DNA of 58,672 bases from Gemmatimonadota bacterium (GCA_016871855.1 VHBQ01000008.1:1-58672), one strand, 5' to 3'; shown: positions 1 to 8,841, counted from the stretch's first letter. Program-made: numbers and translations. The notes: generated from the letters alone by a model not told the origin.

Positions 1-120
1 TTGCACCTCTTCCGCTACATCGAGGGCTGGTACAACCCGCATCGCCGCCACTCCGCCCTCGGCCAACGCTCCCCGCTAGCCTTCGAACAGCAGCATGTCG
101 TAGAATCAGCAGCCGCTTGA
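1..120 (+). CDS. IS3-family transposase (OrfB), 3' end only
   Basis: The frame is open from the window edge to TGA at 118-120 and encodes the last 39 residues of a DDE integrase-type transposase. The segment FRYIEGWYNPHRRHSALGQ followed by SPLAFE is the characteristic C-terminal end of IS3-family OrfB proteins, just after the catalytic Glu region. The 5' part and the DDE triad lie outside the window, so whether the enzyme is intact cannot be judged. The family assignment rests on the conserved YN-hydrophobic-HS-LG-SP pattern. Confidence 0.85.
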   Translation: MHLFRYIEGWYNPHRRHSALGQRSPLAFEQQHVVESAAA

Positions 121-161
121 AATCCCACCCACCCGCGCTCCACGAAAGCGGGTCAAGTCCA
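1..161 (+). mobile_element. Right end of an IS3-type insertion sequence
   Basis: The transposase tail is followed within about 40 bases by CCACGAAAGCGGGTCAAGTCCA (140-161, split here as CCACGAAAGCG GGTCAAGTCCA). It ends in CA and resembles the terminal repeats of IS3-type elements, which commonly end in a CAAGTCCA-like sequence. The left inverted repeat and target duplication are outside the window, so the boundary at 161 is an inference. Confidence 0.5.
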
Positions 162-227
162 ACTCTGTCTTGGGGCTAACAGCTAGACGGGCGCGGGAAT
201 GGGAAACTCCCCTCAACTCGACATCGT

Positions 228-1574
228 GTGAACCCAACGACGCGGCGCACCCACTTCTACGTTCTCGCGATCAGCGCCCTGACGCTGCTTGCGACCGTAC
301 AGGTCGTGCGTGTTTCTGCGGTCTGGGATCACGCTGACGCCGGAGCTGCAGCGTTCTTTTTTGCGTTCGGGGTCTTGGCGCTAGTGCTCGGGTACAAGCG
401 TGGCACCGGAAGAATCGGCACGATTGCCTTTCTTCCGTACCTATCGATTGCGGCGCTCGCACCCAATGGAGCAGCTCTCGCGTGTGTTTTCGCTTCTATC
501 ACGATCTCGGAACTCGTTGCGCGGCGAGAACCGATCAAGTTCCTCTTCAACGTATCACAGCACCTTCTCGCAGTTGCATTGGCGATCTTGGTGTATACCG
601 CGCTTGGCGGCGCGTCCTTGCTTCACTCGAAGGTCAATGTCGTAGCGTTTGTTTCGATGTTTGCGACGTACATGATCACGAACCGCGCGGTGGTGAGCGG
701 AGTGCTGTCGATTGTCAATCGCACTTCCTTTCAACGCGAGTTGTACGTTGTGTCCCGGAGCACGTTGGTTAATGACGTGCTCGCTTTTCCGCTCGTACTG
801 ATCTTCGCTGTTCTCTACGCGCGACTTGGCGCCATGTGGTCGGCGATGCTCGCGCTTCCCATGGTAGGCGTTCGGCAACTCTACAAGTCAGTCTTCGATC
901 TCGAGCTTGTCAACGAAGAGCTGCTGCAGTTGATGGTGACCACGATCGAAGCGCGTGATCCGTACACCTCTGGCCACTCGCAGCGCGTGGCACGGTACAG
1001 TCGCGTGGTCGCGCGCTTGGCCGGACTCGGCGCGGGAAAGGTCGAGCAGATCGGGAAGGCGGCTCTCCTCCACGACGTCGGAAAGATCCACGAGGAGTTC
1101 GCGCCCATTCTCCGCAAGCCGGGCCGCCTCACCGATGCCGAGTTTGAGGTCATGAAGACGCATTCGGCCAAGGGGGCCACTCTGGTCGGCAAGTTGACGC
1201 AGTACGCGGACTTGGTTCCGATGGTCCGGGGGCACCACGAACGCTGGTCGGGAAAGGGGTATCCGGACGCGCTTGCCGGTGACGACATTCCGCTGGGAGC
1301 GCGCGTGATCACGATTGCTGACACGCTGGATGCGATTACGACTGCGCGCCCGTATCGAAAGGCGCGCACGCTGCAGGAAGTCCGCGACGAGATCGCTCGG
1401 ATGGCCGGGGATCAGTTTGATCCGCGCCTCTGTCGGGCCGTCCTAACCGACGAGCACTGGGCCGAGATCTGCCTGGAAGTGGAGATCGCGACGCGCGAGT
1501 TTCCAGCAGATTCGGGCATCTCGCAGGAACCGTCGCCGATGCCGAGGCAGTCCATGGAGTTCCGTGCGCCTTAG
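228..1574 (+). CDS. Membrane-anchored HD-GYP phosphohydrolase
   Basis: 448 residues. The N-terminal ~220 residues form about seven or eight hydrophobic membrane segments. A C-terminal HD-GYP domain follows (about 235-425) with the metal-binding pair H282-D283 (LLHDVGKI), the motif HHERWSGKGYP (H336-P346) and the downstream IPLGARVITIADTLDAI helix. HD-GYP enzymes hydrolyse the second messenger cyclic di-GMP; here the membrane part probably senses a signal. No GGDEF or receiver domain is present. The start is a GTG with no strong Shine-Dalgarno, chosen because the predicted protein begins directly before the first helix. Its TAG overlaps the TAA of the convergent SARP regulator. Function is confident; ligand and activity are not shown. 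Confidence 0.88.
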   Translation: MNPTTRRTHFYVLAISALTLLATVQVVRVSAVWDHADAGAAAFFFAFGVLALVLGYKRGTGRIGTIAFLPYLSIAALAPNGAALACVFASITISELVARREPIKFLFNVSQHLLAVALAILVYTALGGASLLHSKVNVVAFVSMFATYMITNRAVVSGVLSIVNRTSFQRELYVVSRSTLVNDVLAFPLVLIFAVLYARLGAMWSAMLALPMVGVRQLYKSVFDLELVNEELLQLMVTTIEARDPYTSGHSQRVARYSRVVARLAGLGAGKVEQIGKAALLHDVGKIHEEFAPILRKPGRLTDAEFEVMKTHSAKGATLVGKLTQYADLVPMVRGHHERWSGKGYPDALAGDDIPLGARVITIADTLDAITTARPYRKARTLQEVRDEIARMAGDQFDPRLCRAVLTDEHWAEICLEVEIATREFPADSGISQEPSPMPRQSMEFRAP

Positions 1575-4500
1575 CGCTCGGTAGCTGCGGGCAAGAGGCT
1601 CGGAACTGGCAGCGTGCCTCGCCGGGCGACGGTGAGATACCAGTGCACGAACTCCGCAGATGCTGCGTGCCCTCTGGTGTATGCGAGGCCGCGAGCAAAT
1701 GCGATCGCCAGTGAGTCGCCGCCCGCGTTCCGGAAGAGCCTGTCGCGCACCTCGTCGAAAGCAGCGACGCATTCCAGTACAACGCCCTTGTCTCGGTCAA
1801 AGGTGGCGAGCAGTGTGGTCGAGGCAAGGCTCATGTACTGAGGGCGTCGTCGACCACCCGCCATGGCCATTGCAGGCGGCGAAACGAGCGGCCTGGCCTC
1901 TTCCTCTCGACCCAGGAACAGCAGGGCCTGCGCCCGCGTTTCTCGTGCCGACTGCTGGCGAAATACCCCACCAATCAGATCTGGGTGCTCGGTGACGTCA
2001 TGCGCGATGGTTTCTGCCTGCTCATAGAAGCCGTAGTCAAAGTGGAGGCCGGCGAAGAGGTCGACGACGGTCGCCTTGGCATGCTCGCGCTTACGGCGAA
2101 CGGAAATAGCGAGCGCTTGTTCGAGGCGTCGATGTCCCAGTGTAAAATCCCCCGTCCGACGCGGCGGGTAGTGGGCGAACTTTAGCGCCGAGAACAGCTC
2201 CACCTCGTCTCCCGAGTCACGCGCGACCGCGAGCAGCTTGCCTGCGGACGTCTCCGCGCGTTCGAATGATCCGAGCGACGTTTCATAGATCACCTCGCAC
2301 TTCAGTCCTGCCAGTTGCGCCTGCAAGGAATCGCGGTCTATGCCGGCAGACTGCTCGAAGAAGAGGCGCAATTCCTCGGCTTCGAGGCAGTTGTCGCATA
2401 CCGCCATGCCTAGCATCGCCGCGTTGAGGCGCGTGGCGCTTGATACCTGATGGTCTGCCGTCACTCGCCGAAGCTGCGTCAGCAGGGCGGAGTCGCCCGA
2501 ACCAAGCCACCATTGTGCGAACAGACGCGACAGCAGGTCGCTCGCGGCCTGATCAGCAGAACGGCGTAGGTCGAGCGATTCGATGCGCGCGGTCGTCGCA
2601 AGGACGTCCGACCACGCTTCCTCGGTCTGCAGCGCGCGCGTACGCCCGCGAAGCGCCGTATCCTCCATCTTCGGGGTACTCGCATACTCCAGGGCGGCCT
2701 CGTACGAGCGCGCGGCGTCAGACGCCGCGCCGGCGCGCATGAGATATTCCGCACACCGCATCATCGTTGCAAAGGCGAGCTGCTTCTCGCCGCTGTCCTG
2801 ATACAGCCGCGCTGCGTCCCAGTAGATCTCAATGCCCCCATCGTCCTGCGCATCGGCCTCGAGCACCCGCGCCACGCTCACCGCCATCGTGCGGAAGACA
2901 CCGGCCGTCATGCCGCGGCGCACGCGCTCCGTCCAGAGATCGTGCGGCGCGAGCGCCTGCCCAAGGTCGGACGGCAATGCCAACAGATCGTCGAGCTCGC
3001 CGAACGGCAGCACGAGCTGAGCCGCCGTCAGCCCGAGCACGCGCTCCACGCGCGGCAACGAAGCGTGGCGCCCGAGCAGCGCGCACACCTGCAGCAGCCG
3101 CAGCGCCTCCCGCGAGAGCGTGCGAATCTGGTCGTCGATCAGCGTCGCGAGGTCCACTGGCATCGTCTGCGGCTCTCGGTGCGTCTGGTGCTGATGCAGC
3201 AGGTGCCCGAGGAAGAGTGGATTGCCGCCGCTCACCGCGCCGAGGCGCGTCGCGACCTCCTCCGCGGCGACGTCCCCGCCCACCCCGGCGGCGCGCGTCA
3301 GCGCGAGCATCTCGGCGTCGGTCATCGGCGCAATCCGCGCCTGCGACGCCCCGAGCACGCGCTTCGCGCCGCCGTCGTCGCGCACGGGCACGCGACGCGC
3401 CAGCAGGATTACCGCCAGCTTCGCGGTGGGCCGGCTTTCGATGAACCGGGCGAACATCAGCAGCGTGAGCGGGTCCGACCAGTGCGCATCGTCCACGAGG
3501 ATCGCCAGCGGCGCCTCCGCCAGCACCGCGTCCATCAGCTCCACCCAGGCGAGATAGACGGCGTGCTGCCGCACGCGCGCCTCCTCGGGCGGCAACGGCT
3601 CCTCCCCAGTGTCAGCACGCCCCATCTGGCGCATCAGGTGCAGCGCCCCCGGGTCGGCGCCGAGCGCCCCCGGCGCCTCGAGCAGCTGCGGCAGAAGTTC
3701 CGTAAGCGTCGCGAACGGGCGCTCCTCGTACGACGGGCACGCGCCGCCCGCCACCGCGCACCAACCCGCCATCCGCGCCGCGCGCGTGACCTCGCCCATC
3801 AGCCGCGACTTGCCGATCCCCGGCGGCCCGGTGAACCACTGCACCGTCGGCTCGCCGCGGCGCGCCCGCGCCAGCGTGTCCTGCGCGAGGGCGAGCAGGT
3901 CGTGGCGCCCGATGAACGGCACTGACGTCGCCGTCACCCGGCGTCCCGTCGTGTCAGTCAACTCCGAGATGCGCCGGCGCAGCAGCCGCGCGGGCAGCCC
4001 AATCACCTTCGCTCGATCGCCGAGCTCGCGCAAATACGTGTCGAGAACTTCCAACGCCGCGTTCTTCGCCCCGACCATCGCCAGCGCTTCGGCCCGCGCG
4101 CACGTCGCTTCCTCATTGAGCGGATCGGCCCGCAGGCAGGCCTGCGCCCACTCGTCCGCCTCGCGCCAGCGACCCTCGCGCCGCGCCATCGCGATCCGAT
4201 GCAACGTCGCCTGTCGATGCTGCGCCGCGATGCGCGCGCGCAGTGCATCGAGCCACTCAGCCAGGCTCCCGCCTTCTGACACGACGAACCCCGGGAGGAC
4301 GCTCGCCGCGGCGTCGATGGCCTCCGGCGCCGCCCGGTACGGCCAATCGTGCCGCAGAACGGCGGTGAGATCGCTGTCGACCCTCGCGGGATCAACCCGC
4401 ACGTCGTCCGTCGAGTCGTCGAGCGAGAGCCCCGCCTTCCGCAGCCGGTACAGCGCTTGTCGCAGCGAGTGACGCCCCGCCCTTTCGTCCGCCTCGGGCC

Positions 4501-4672
4501 AAATGAGCTCGATCAGGTCGCGGCGCGGAATGCGCTCCCCCGACCGCTGGGCGAGCACGAGGGCGAGCGGAAACAGCATCCCCTGCCCGGGAGCAAGCAC
4601 CAAGTCGCCGAGTGTCAACTCGGCGCGTCCCAGCCCGCGCACGATCAGGAGTGTCACCGCGTCGTGAGGCAT
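1571..4672 (-). CDS. SARP/BTAD-type regulator with AAA ATPase domain
   Basis: 1033 residues. Residues 1-100 resemble the winged-helix DNA-binding region of SARP/AfsR regulators (LIWPEADERAGRHSLRQALY). An all-helical BTAD region (about 100-235) follows, then an ATPase domain with Walker A GPPGIGKS at 282-289 and Walker B-like LAILVDDAHWSD, then a long helical, TPR-like C-terminus. This matches large ATP-dependent signal-integrating activators of the AfsR/MalT type, but there is no C-terminal LuxR helix-turn-helix, so DNA binding should be N-terminal. No obvious target operon adjoins it. Its stop codon overlaps that of the HD-GYP gene by three bases, tail to tail. Domain order is clear; ligand and regulon are unknown. 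Confidence 0.8.
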   Translation of the reverse strand: MPHDAVTLLIVRGLGRAELTLGDLVLAPGQGMLFPLALVLAQRSGERIPRRDLIELIWPEADERAGRHSLRQALYRLRKAGLSLDDSTDDVRVDPARVDSDLTAVLRHDWPYRAAPEAIDAAASVLPGFVVSEGGSLAEWLDALRARIAAQHRQATLHRIAMARREGRWREADEWAQACLRADPLNEEATCARAEALAMVGAKNAALEVLDTYLRELGDRAKVIGLPARLLRRRISELTDTTGRRVTATSVPFIGRHDLLALAQDTLARARRGEPTVQWFTGPPGIGKSRLMGEVTRAARMAGWCAVAGGACPSYEERPFATLTELLPQLLEAPGALGADPGALHLMRQMGRADTGEEPLPPEEARVRQHAVYLAWVELMDAVLAEAPLAILVDDAHWSDPLTLLMFARFIESRPTAKLAVILLARRVPVRDDGGAKRVLGASQARIAPMTDAEMLALTRAAGVGGDVAAEEVATRLGAVSGGNPLFLGHLLHQHQTHREPQTMPVDLATLIDDQIRTLSREALRLLQVCALLGRHASLPRVERVLGLTAAQLVLPFGELDDLLALPSDLGQALAPHDLWTERVRRGMTAGVFRTMAVSVARVLEADAQDDGGIEIYWDAARLYQDSGEKQLAFATMMRCAEYLMRAGAASDAARSYEAALEYASTPKMEDTALRGRTRALQTEEAWSDVLATTARIESLDLRRSADQAASDLLSRLFAQWWLGSGDSALLTQLRRVTADHQVSSATRLNAAMLGMAVCDNCLEAEELRLFFEQSAGIDRDSLQAQLAGLKCEVIYETSLGSFERAETSAGKLLAVARDSGDEVELFSALKFAHYPPRRTGDFTLGHRRLEQALAISVRRKREHAKATVVDLFAGLHFDYGFYEQAETIAHDVTEHPDLIGGVFRQQSARETRAQALLFLGREEEARPLVSPPAMAMAGGRRRPQYMSLASTTLLATFDRDKGVVLECVAAFDEVRDRLFRNAGGDSLAIAFARGLAYTRGHAASAEFVHWYLTVARRGTLPVPSLLPAATER

Positions 4673-4760
4673 GCAAGAAGACGATGGGGACCCGTCACAG
4701 CCGCGTCATTTTGGCGCGGAACGGGGGCGGCCGACAGGGGCTAGGCGGCGGGAACGACAA

Positions 4761-4782
4761 CGGGGCGCCTGCGGGCGCCCCG
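4761..4782 (-). terminator. Hairpin downstream of moxR-like gene
   Basis: CGGGGCGCC-TGCG-GGCGCCCCG forms a perfect 9-bp stem with a 4-base loop, 21 bases after the MoxR stop codon on the minus strand. There is no clear T-run, so it may need Rho or act only to protect the 3' end. Confidence 0.55.
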
Positions 4783-4803
4783 TCAATACGCCGTCGCGGT
4801 CGG

Positions 4804-5781
4804 CTACTTGAGGTTCAGGATCTTCTCCACCCCCACCCCCTCCGCCTCCGCCTGGAAGTTCAGCACAATCCGGTGACGCAGCACGCTGAACGCGATCGCC
4901 CGCACGTCGTCCAGATCGGCCACGGGGCGCCCGTCCATCGCCGCCCGCGCCTTAGCGCCGAGGACGAGGTTCTGCCCCGCGCGCGGACCGGCGCCGAAGG
5001 CGATGTACTTCTTCACCATCTCGCTCGCCCCGGGCTCGCCGGGACGCGTCGAGCGCGCAATGTCCACCGCGAACTTCACCACGCTCGGCGGCGCCGGCAA
5101 CCGACGCACGAGCTTCTGCATCTCGCGGATGTCGTCGGCGCTGAGCACGGCTTTCAGTTGCTGCGCCCCGGCCCCCGTGGTCGTGCTGACGATCTTCTCC
5201 TCCTCTTCCTGCGTCGGATAGCCGAGCCGCAACTCGTACATGAAGCGGTCGAGCTGGGCTTCGGGGAGGTGATACGTCCCCTCCTGCTCGATGGGGTTCT
5301 GCGTCGCCAGCACGAAGAACGGCTCGGGCAACGGATACGTGCTGCCGGCCACCGTCACCGTGTGCTCCTGCATCGCCTGCAGCAGCGCGGCCTGCGTCTT
5401 CGGCGGCGCGCGGTTGATCTCATCGGCGAGCACGATGTTCCCGAAGACCGGCCCCTTGGCAAACTTGAACGAGCGCTTGCCCGTGCCGTGGTCCTCTTCA
5501 AGCAGCTCCGTGCCGGTGATGTCGCTCGGCATAAGGTCGGGCGTGAACTGCACGCGCGAGAACTGCAGGTCGAGCGTCTCGGCGATCGTCTGAATGAGCA
5601 GGGTCTTGGCCAGCCCCGGCACGCCGATGAGCAGGACGTGGCCGCCGGCGAGGATCGCCGAGACCATCGAGTCCACGATGTCGTGCTGGCCGATGATGCG
5701 CCGGCCGATCTCGTCGGCGATGTCGCGGTGCGCGGACTTCAGTCGATCGAGGAGTGCGAGGTCGCGGGAGTCGGTGCTCAA
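4804..5781 (-). CDS. MoxR-family AAA+ ATPase
   Basis: 325 residues, the usual length for MoxR proteins. Walker A is GVPGLAKT (53-60), followed by the MoxR signature around SRVQFTPDLMPSDITG, Walker B with sensor residues VLADEINRAPPKTQAALL, and sensor 1 FVLATQNPIEQEGTY. MoxR ATPases act as cytoplasmic chaperones that insert metal cofactors or mature protein complexes, usually beside DUF58 and von Willebrand A proteins. None of those partners is adjacent here: the next gene upstream is a lipoprotein and the next downstream is the SARP regulator. Its client therefore cannot be inferred. A heptamer repeat array lies just before the start codon. Confidence 0.92.
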   Translation of the reverse strand: MSTDSRDLALLDRLKSAHRDIADEIGRRIIGQHDIVDSMVSAILAGGHVLLIGVPGLAKTLLIQTIAETLDLQFSRVQFTPDLMPSDITGTELLEEDHGTGKRSFKFAKGPVFGNIVLADEINRAPPKTQAALLQAMQEHTVTVAGSTYPLPEPFFVLATQNPIEQEGTYHLPEAQLDRFMYELRLGYPTQEEEEKIVSTTTGAGAQQLKAVLSADDIREMQKLVRRLPAPPSVVKFAVDIARSTRPGEPGASEMVKKYIAFGAGPRAGQNLVLGAKARAAMDGRPVADLDDVRAIAFSVLRHRIVLNFQAEAEGVGVEKILNLK

Positions 5782-5788
5782 AGCGGCG

Positions 5789-5816
5789 GACGGTGGACGG
5801 TTGACGGTGGACGGTG
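5789..5816 (+). repeat. GACGGTN heptamer array, 4 units
   Basis: Four contiguous heptamers GACGGTG GACGGTT GACGGTG GACGGTG lie eight bases before the MoxR start (that gene reads on the minus strand). The same four-unit order occurs twice inside the MFS gene at 23907 and 23949. Confidence 0.9.
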
Positions 5817-5891
5817 GACACGGACAAAGCTACGGGCGCCGCTTCCTACTGGAAGGGCGCCCGATCCACTACGCGCGAGGCGGCGTTTCGT

Positions 5892-6341
5892 TCAGCGCAC
5901 GGCGAAGGCGACGCGCTGTTCCTGCGGGTAGTTCTGCGAGACGAGGCGCGCGACGGCGACGTAGCGTCCGGGCGCGGGCGACTTCCATTCCTCGCTGAAC
6001 GACAGCGTGTCGGCGCGGCGCAGCACCTTGTTCTGGAAGGCGGCGGTGAACAGCCGGCCATCGCTCCAGCGCCAGACCGCCTTGCCGCGCTCATCGAGCA
6101 CTTCGATATCGTGCGTCTTCCCGTCGGCGAAGTTGAGCTCGACCTTGCGATCGCCGTCGTTGATGACGTGCAGTTGGAAGTGCACCTGGTCATCCACGCG
6201 CACGTCGAACGACGAGGCGACGGCGGGACCCTTCTTGTGCGCGGATTTCGCAAACGTCGGCGCGTCCACATTGCTTGAACGCGTGCACGCAAAGGCGAGC
6301 ACGGCGACAACCAACAGCACGAAAGTGACGCGTCCGTTCAT
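5892..6341 (-). CDS. BsuPI-like secreted or lipid-anchored protein
   Basis: 149 residues. It begins with a hydrophobic signal (VTFVLLVVAVLAFACTRSS) whose Cys could be a lipobox cysteine, although -3 is Ala rather than Leu. The rest resembles the BsuPI/intracellular proteinase inhibitor beta-sandwich: FQLHVINDGDRKVELNF, then the DIEVLDERGKAVWRWSDG strand pair and a LSFSEEW strand. Such domains occur in many secreted bacterial proteins and usually have no proven inhibitor role. It is divergent from the ATP synthase operon, separated by 350 bases. Domain assignment is moderate, function unknown. Confidence 0.65.
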   Translation of the reverse strand: MNGRVTFVLLVVAVLAFACTRSSNVDAPTFAKSAHKKGPAVASSFDVRVDDQVHFQLHVINDGDRKVELNFADGKTHDIEVLDERGKAVWRWSDGRLFTAAFQNKVLRRADTLSFSEEWKSPAPGRYVAVARLVSQNYPQEQRVAFAVR

Positions 6342-6691
6342 TCGGTTCGCCGAAAGGGCGAAAGATTTGTGATCCCGCGGCGGCAGGATCCGACTATTCC
6401 GCCGTTCAACTTACTGACACCAAGACGATCCGTCAAACAGATGGTCACAGGCCAAGTGTCTATGCGATGGGCACTTGGTGCTCGCGTCTGCTCCGGGCTG
6501 TGTCGTTCTGACGCACCTAGGCATGGCGGTACGCCATTTGTGATTCCCAGCAAGCCCAGGGAAGACCAGTTGTCCACCAGTGGCGGGCTGCCGCGAAGCG
6601 TGGGAAGGGGCGGCATCGAGAGTGCGACGCAGTCGTTTCGGAGCGGCATTTCGCTTGCGAAAGATTTCACAAGCGGATAATCTTCAAGGCT
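6342..6691. promoter_or_regulatory. 350-bp gap: shared upstream region of the atp operon
   Basis: No convincing gene is seen. The gap lies between the divergent lipoprotein and atpZ, so it should hold both promoters. Two inverted repeats are visible: CCAAGTG (6452-6458) with CACTTGG (6472-6478), and ATGGCG-GTA-CGCCAT (6523-6537). Either could be an operator or RNA hairpin. A 103-codon ORF here has no recognisable product or usable ribosome site. Confidence 0.4.
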
Positions 6692-6988
6692 GTGGCGAGC
6701 GATCCGAAGGACGTGCGAAAACGCGCGGAAACCCTGCTGAATCAAGGGGCTTTCGGGTCCGGCCCGTTCGGCCAGTTCATGGGCCTCGGGCTGCAGTTCG
6801 TGCTGTCGATTCTCCTGTTCCTGTACGTCGGGAAATGGGTGGACGGCAAGCTCGGAACGACGCCCTGGTTCATGATCCTCGGAGTCTTCACCGGCGCAGG
6901 AGCGGCGTTCTTCAGCATGTATCGCGCGTTGAAAGCCGCCGAGCGTCGGCAAGAGGAGCTGGACCGGCTGGAGAAGGAGGGGAAGTGA
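6692..6988 (+). CDS. atpZ: AtpZ/AtpI-family ATP synthase accessory protein
   Basis: 98 residues with two membrane helices (about 32-50 and 60-80) and a charged C-terminal tail (AAERRQEELDRLEKEG). The pattern FLYVGKWVDGKLGTTPWFMILG is typical of the small AtpZ/AtpI-type proteins that open many atp operons and are linked to Mg2+/Ca2+ handling or c-ring assembly. GTG start, weak AAGG upstream. Its stop overlaps the next gene's start by four bases (GTGA), which supports an operon. Confidence 0.8.
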   Translation: MASDPKDVRKRAETLLNQGAFGSGPFGQFMGLGLQFVLSILLFLYVGKWVDGKLGTTPWFMILGVFTGAGAAFFSMYRALKAAERRQEELDRLEKEGK

Positions 6989-7335
6989 AGCACATCCTCG
7001 CCTATGCGGGGCTGTCGCTCCTGCTGATCGTCGGCCTAGCCTGGCTGCTCGCGCAGCTCTGGCCCGATCCGATGGCCCAGCAGGCGGTCTGGTTCTCGGC
7101 GGGCGTCGCCCTCGGCATCCAGATCCTCGGCTTCCTGTTCGTCCGCGTGATCGTCCCGGCGCACGTGATTGCCGGATGGGGCGCGGGCATGCTGCTGCGG
7201 TTCCTGACGTTGGTGCTTCACGCGCTGATCGGCGTGCGGCTGATGGGCTTCCCGCCCGCGCCCGCCCTGCTGAGCCTGGCCGCGTTCTTCTTTGTTTCCA
7301 CGCTGATCGAACCCGTCTTCCTCAAGAAGCCATGA
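6985..7335 (+). CDS. atpI: ATP synthase subunit I-like membrane protein
   Basis: 116 residues, almost entirely hydrophobic, with four predicted membrane helices. It sits between the AtpZ-type gene and atpB, the position of atpI, and matches the usual size of this poorly conserved assembly protein. The GTG at 6985 is chosen over an upstream in-frame start at 6580 because it has a GGAGGGG-like site just before it (6976-6983) and a GTGA overlap with the gene before. It overlaps atpB by ATGA. Assigned mainly by context and topology. Confidence 0.7.
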   Translation: MKHILAYAGLSLLLIVGLAWLLAQLWPDPMAQQAVWFSAGVALGIQILGFLFVRVIVPAHVIAGWGAGMLLRFLTLVLHALIGVRLMGFPPAPALLSLAAFFFVSTLIEPVFLKKP

Positions 7336-8354
7336 AGTCTGGATTCCTCCGCCTTGTCCTCGCCGCGCTCTGCGCCGCGGCCCCGTTGGCCGCTCAGGAG
7401 CACGCGCCGGCGCCGCAGGCGCCCGCGGCCGACTCCGCCGCTCTACACGCCGCGACTGCTGGGGACGAGGCAGGGGCACAGAAGACAGCGGGCGCGGAGA
7501 GTACGGCGAAGAAAGACATCATCACGCCGCACATCACCGACGGGAACGCCCTCGAGCTGCCGTCGTTGAATCCCGACCATGGCTTCGCCACGCATTTCGC
7601 GCTGCCGACGGGCTGGCCCAAGTTCCACATCGGCTCCTTCGAAGTGGACACGTCGCCGACCAAGCTGACGGTGATGCTGTGGATCTCGGCCGCCATCCTG
7701 ATCTTCCTGATGGTCAGCGCGGCGCGCGCGCACCAGCGGCGCGCGGCGCAGGGGCTGCCTCCCAAGGGGCTGGCCGGCGCGATGGAAGCGATGATCCTCT
7801 ACATGCGCAACGAGGTCATTCTCCCGAACGTCGGCCACCACGGCGAGGCGTTCGTGCCGTACCTGCTCTCGATCTTCTTCTTCATCCTCACGGCCAACCT
7901 GCTGGGACTGGTGCCCTACATGGGGACGGCCACGGGGAACATCGCGGTGACGGCGACGCTGGCGCTGGTGACCTTCCTGGTCATCGAGATCGCCGGCATG
8001 CGCGCGCTGGGGAAGGGCTACCTCGGGACGATCATCTACTGGCCGCATGACATGCCGCTGTACATGCGCATCCCGATTTCGCTGATCATCTCGCCGGTGG
8101 AGCTGATGTCGAAGTTCATCAAGCCCACCGCGCTGGCCATCCGTCTTTTCGCCAACATGACCGCCGGGCACATCGTCGTGCTTGCGCTCATCGGGCTGGT
8201 CTTCACGTTCCAGAGCTACCTGATTGCGCCGGCGCCGCTGGCGATGGCGGTGGCGATCATGCTGCTGGAGCTGATGGTGGCGTTCCTCCAAGCGTTCATC
8301 TTTACGCTCCTCTCGTCCGTGTTCATTGGACTCGTGAGGGAGTCGCATCACTAG
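7332..8354 (+). CDS. atpB: ATP synthase Fo subunit a
   Basis: 340 residues. The conserved proton-channel helix is present: SKFIKPTALAIRLFANMTAGH contains the essential Arg facing the c-ring, and the last helices (LLELMVAFLQAFIFTLLSSVF) hold the conserved Glu/Gln positions. The protein is longer than the usual ~270 residues because of an N-terminal signal-like helix (FLRLVLAALCAAAPLAAQ) and a ~70-residue Ala/Pro/Gly-rich segment before the first channel helix, suggesting a periplasmic extension. Similar extensions are known in Bacteroidota-type a subunits. The ATG overlaps the preceding TGA. The G of its TAG stop is the first base of a heptamer array. Confidence 0.95.
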   Translation: MKSGFLRLVLAALCAAAPLAAQEHAPAPQAPAADSAALHAATAGDEAGAQKTAGAESTAKKDIITPHITDGNALELPSLNPDHGFATHFALPTGWPKFHIGSFEVDTSPTKLTVMLWISAAILIFLMVSAARAHQRRAAQGLPPKGLAGAMEAMILYMRNEVILPNVGHHGEAFVPYLLSIFFFILTANLLGLVPYMGTATGNIAVTATLALVTFLVIEIAGMRALGKGYLGTIIYWPHDMPLYMRIPISLIISPVELMSKFIKPTALAIRLFANMTAGHIVVLALIGLVFTFQSYLIAPAPLAMAVAIMLLELMVAFLQAFIFTLLSSVFIGLVRESHH

Positions 8355-8395
8355 ACGGTGGACGGTGGACGGTAGACGGTAGACGGTGGACGGTT
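8354..8395 (+). repeat. GACGGTN heptamer array, 6 units, at the atpB stop
   Basis: Six contiguous heptamers with last bases G, G, A, A, G, T. The first base is the final G of the atpB TAG stop, so the array abuts the coding end without a spacer. Confidence 0.9.
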
Positions 8396-8556
8396 GACAA
8401 CTGATTGACGGGGCTGGATTCACCCACCAGTTCCGATGTGTAGCCAGGCAACTACTGGCGAGTTCCGCTGGACCCCGGGGTCCGATGGCGGATGGTGATG
8501 GGGTAGCCCATCGCGGGTGCTGAAGCGGTACCACTTTCTTGATCGGAGTTCTGACG
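8396..8556 (+). promoter_or_regulatory. atpB-atpE spacer with two hairpins
   Basis: The 202-base atpB-atpE gap is large for this otherwise overlapping operon. After the heptamer array it contains the perfect palindrome GGACCCCGGGGTCC (8470-8483) and GATGGG-GTAG-CCCATC (8497-8512), followed by GGAG at 8545-8548 for atpE. These could stabilise or process the mRNA to raise c-subunit synthesis, which must exceed that of other subunits. Confidence 0.4.
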
Positions 8557-8829
8557 ATGGATTTCCCACTGTTGCAGGCTGCGGCTGGCGCGACGAAGGA
8601 GTACATGGGTGCGTGGGCGATGATGGGCGCCGGCATTGGCGCTGGTCTCGCCATCATCGGCGCCGGCCTGGGCATCGGCCGCGTCGGCGGCCAGGCGGTT
8701 GAGGGCATGGCCCGCCAGCCGGAAGTCGCCGCCAAGATCCAGACGGCCGCGCTGATCTTCGCCGCGTTCATCGAAGGCGCCGCGCTGTTCGCCGTGGTCG
8801 TGTCGTTCCTTATCCAGAGCAAGTTCTAA
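8557..8829 (+). CDS. atpE: ATP synthase Fo subunit c
   Basis: 90 residues, two helices. Helix 1 carries the glycine-rich GAGIGAGLAIIGAGLGIG packing motif, the loop is RQPE, and helix 2 contains the ion-binding Glu in AAFIEGAALFAVV. The sodium-type ligand pattern (Gln in helix 1, Glu-Ser-Thr in helix 2) is not seen, so proton coupling is more likely. The ATG at 8557 is preferred over TTG at 8539 because GGAG lies eight bases upstream. Confidence 0.96.
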   Translation: MDFPLLQAAAGATKEYMGAWAMMGAGIGAGLAIIGAGLGIGRVGGQAVEGMARQPEVAAKIQTAALIFAAFIEGAALFAVVVSFLIQSKF

Positions 8830-8841
8830 GACGTCCGGCAG

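Noticed and set aside
6369-6680. A 103-codon ORF in the atp upstream region
   Set aside because: No recognisable protein, no Shine-Dalgarno, and it overlaps the inverted repeats of a probable regulatory region.
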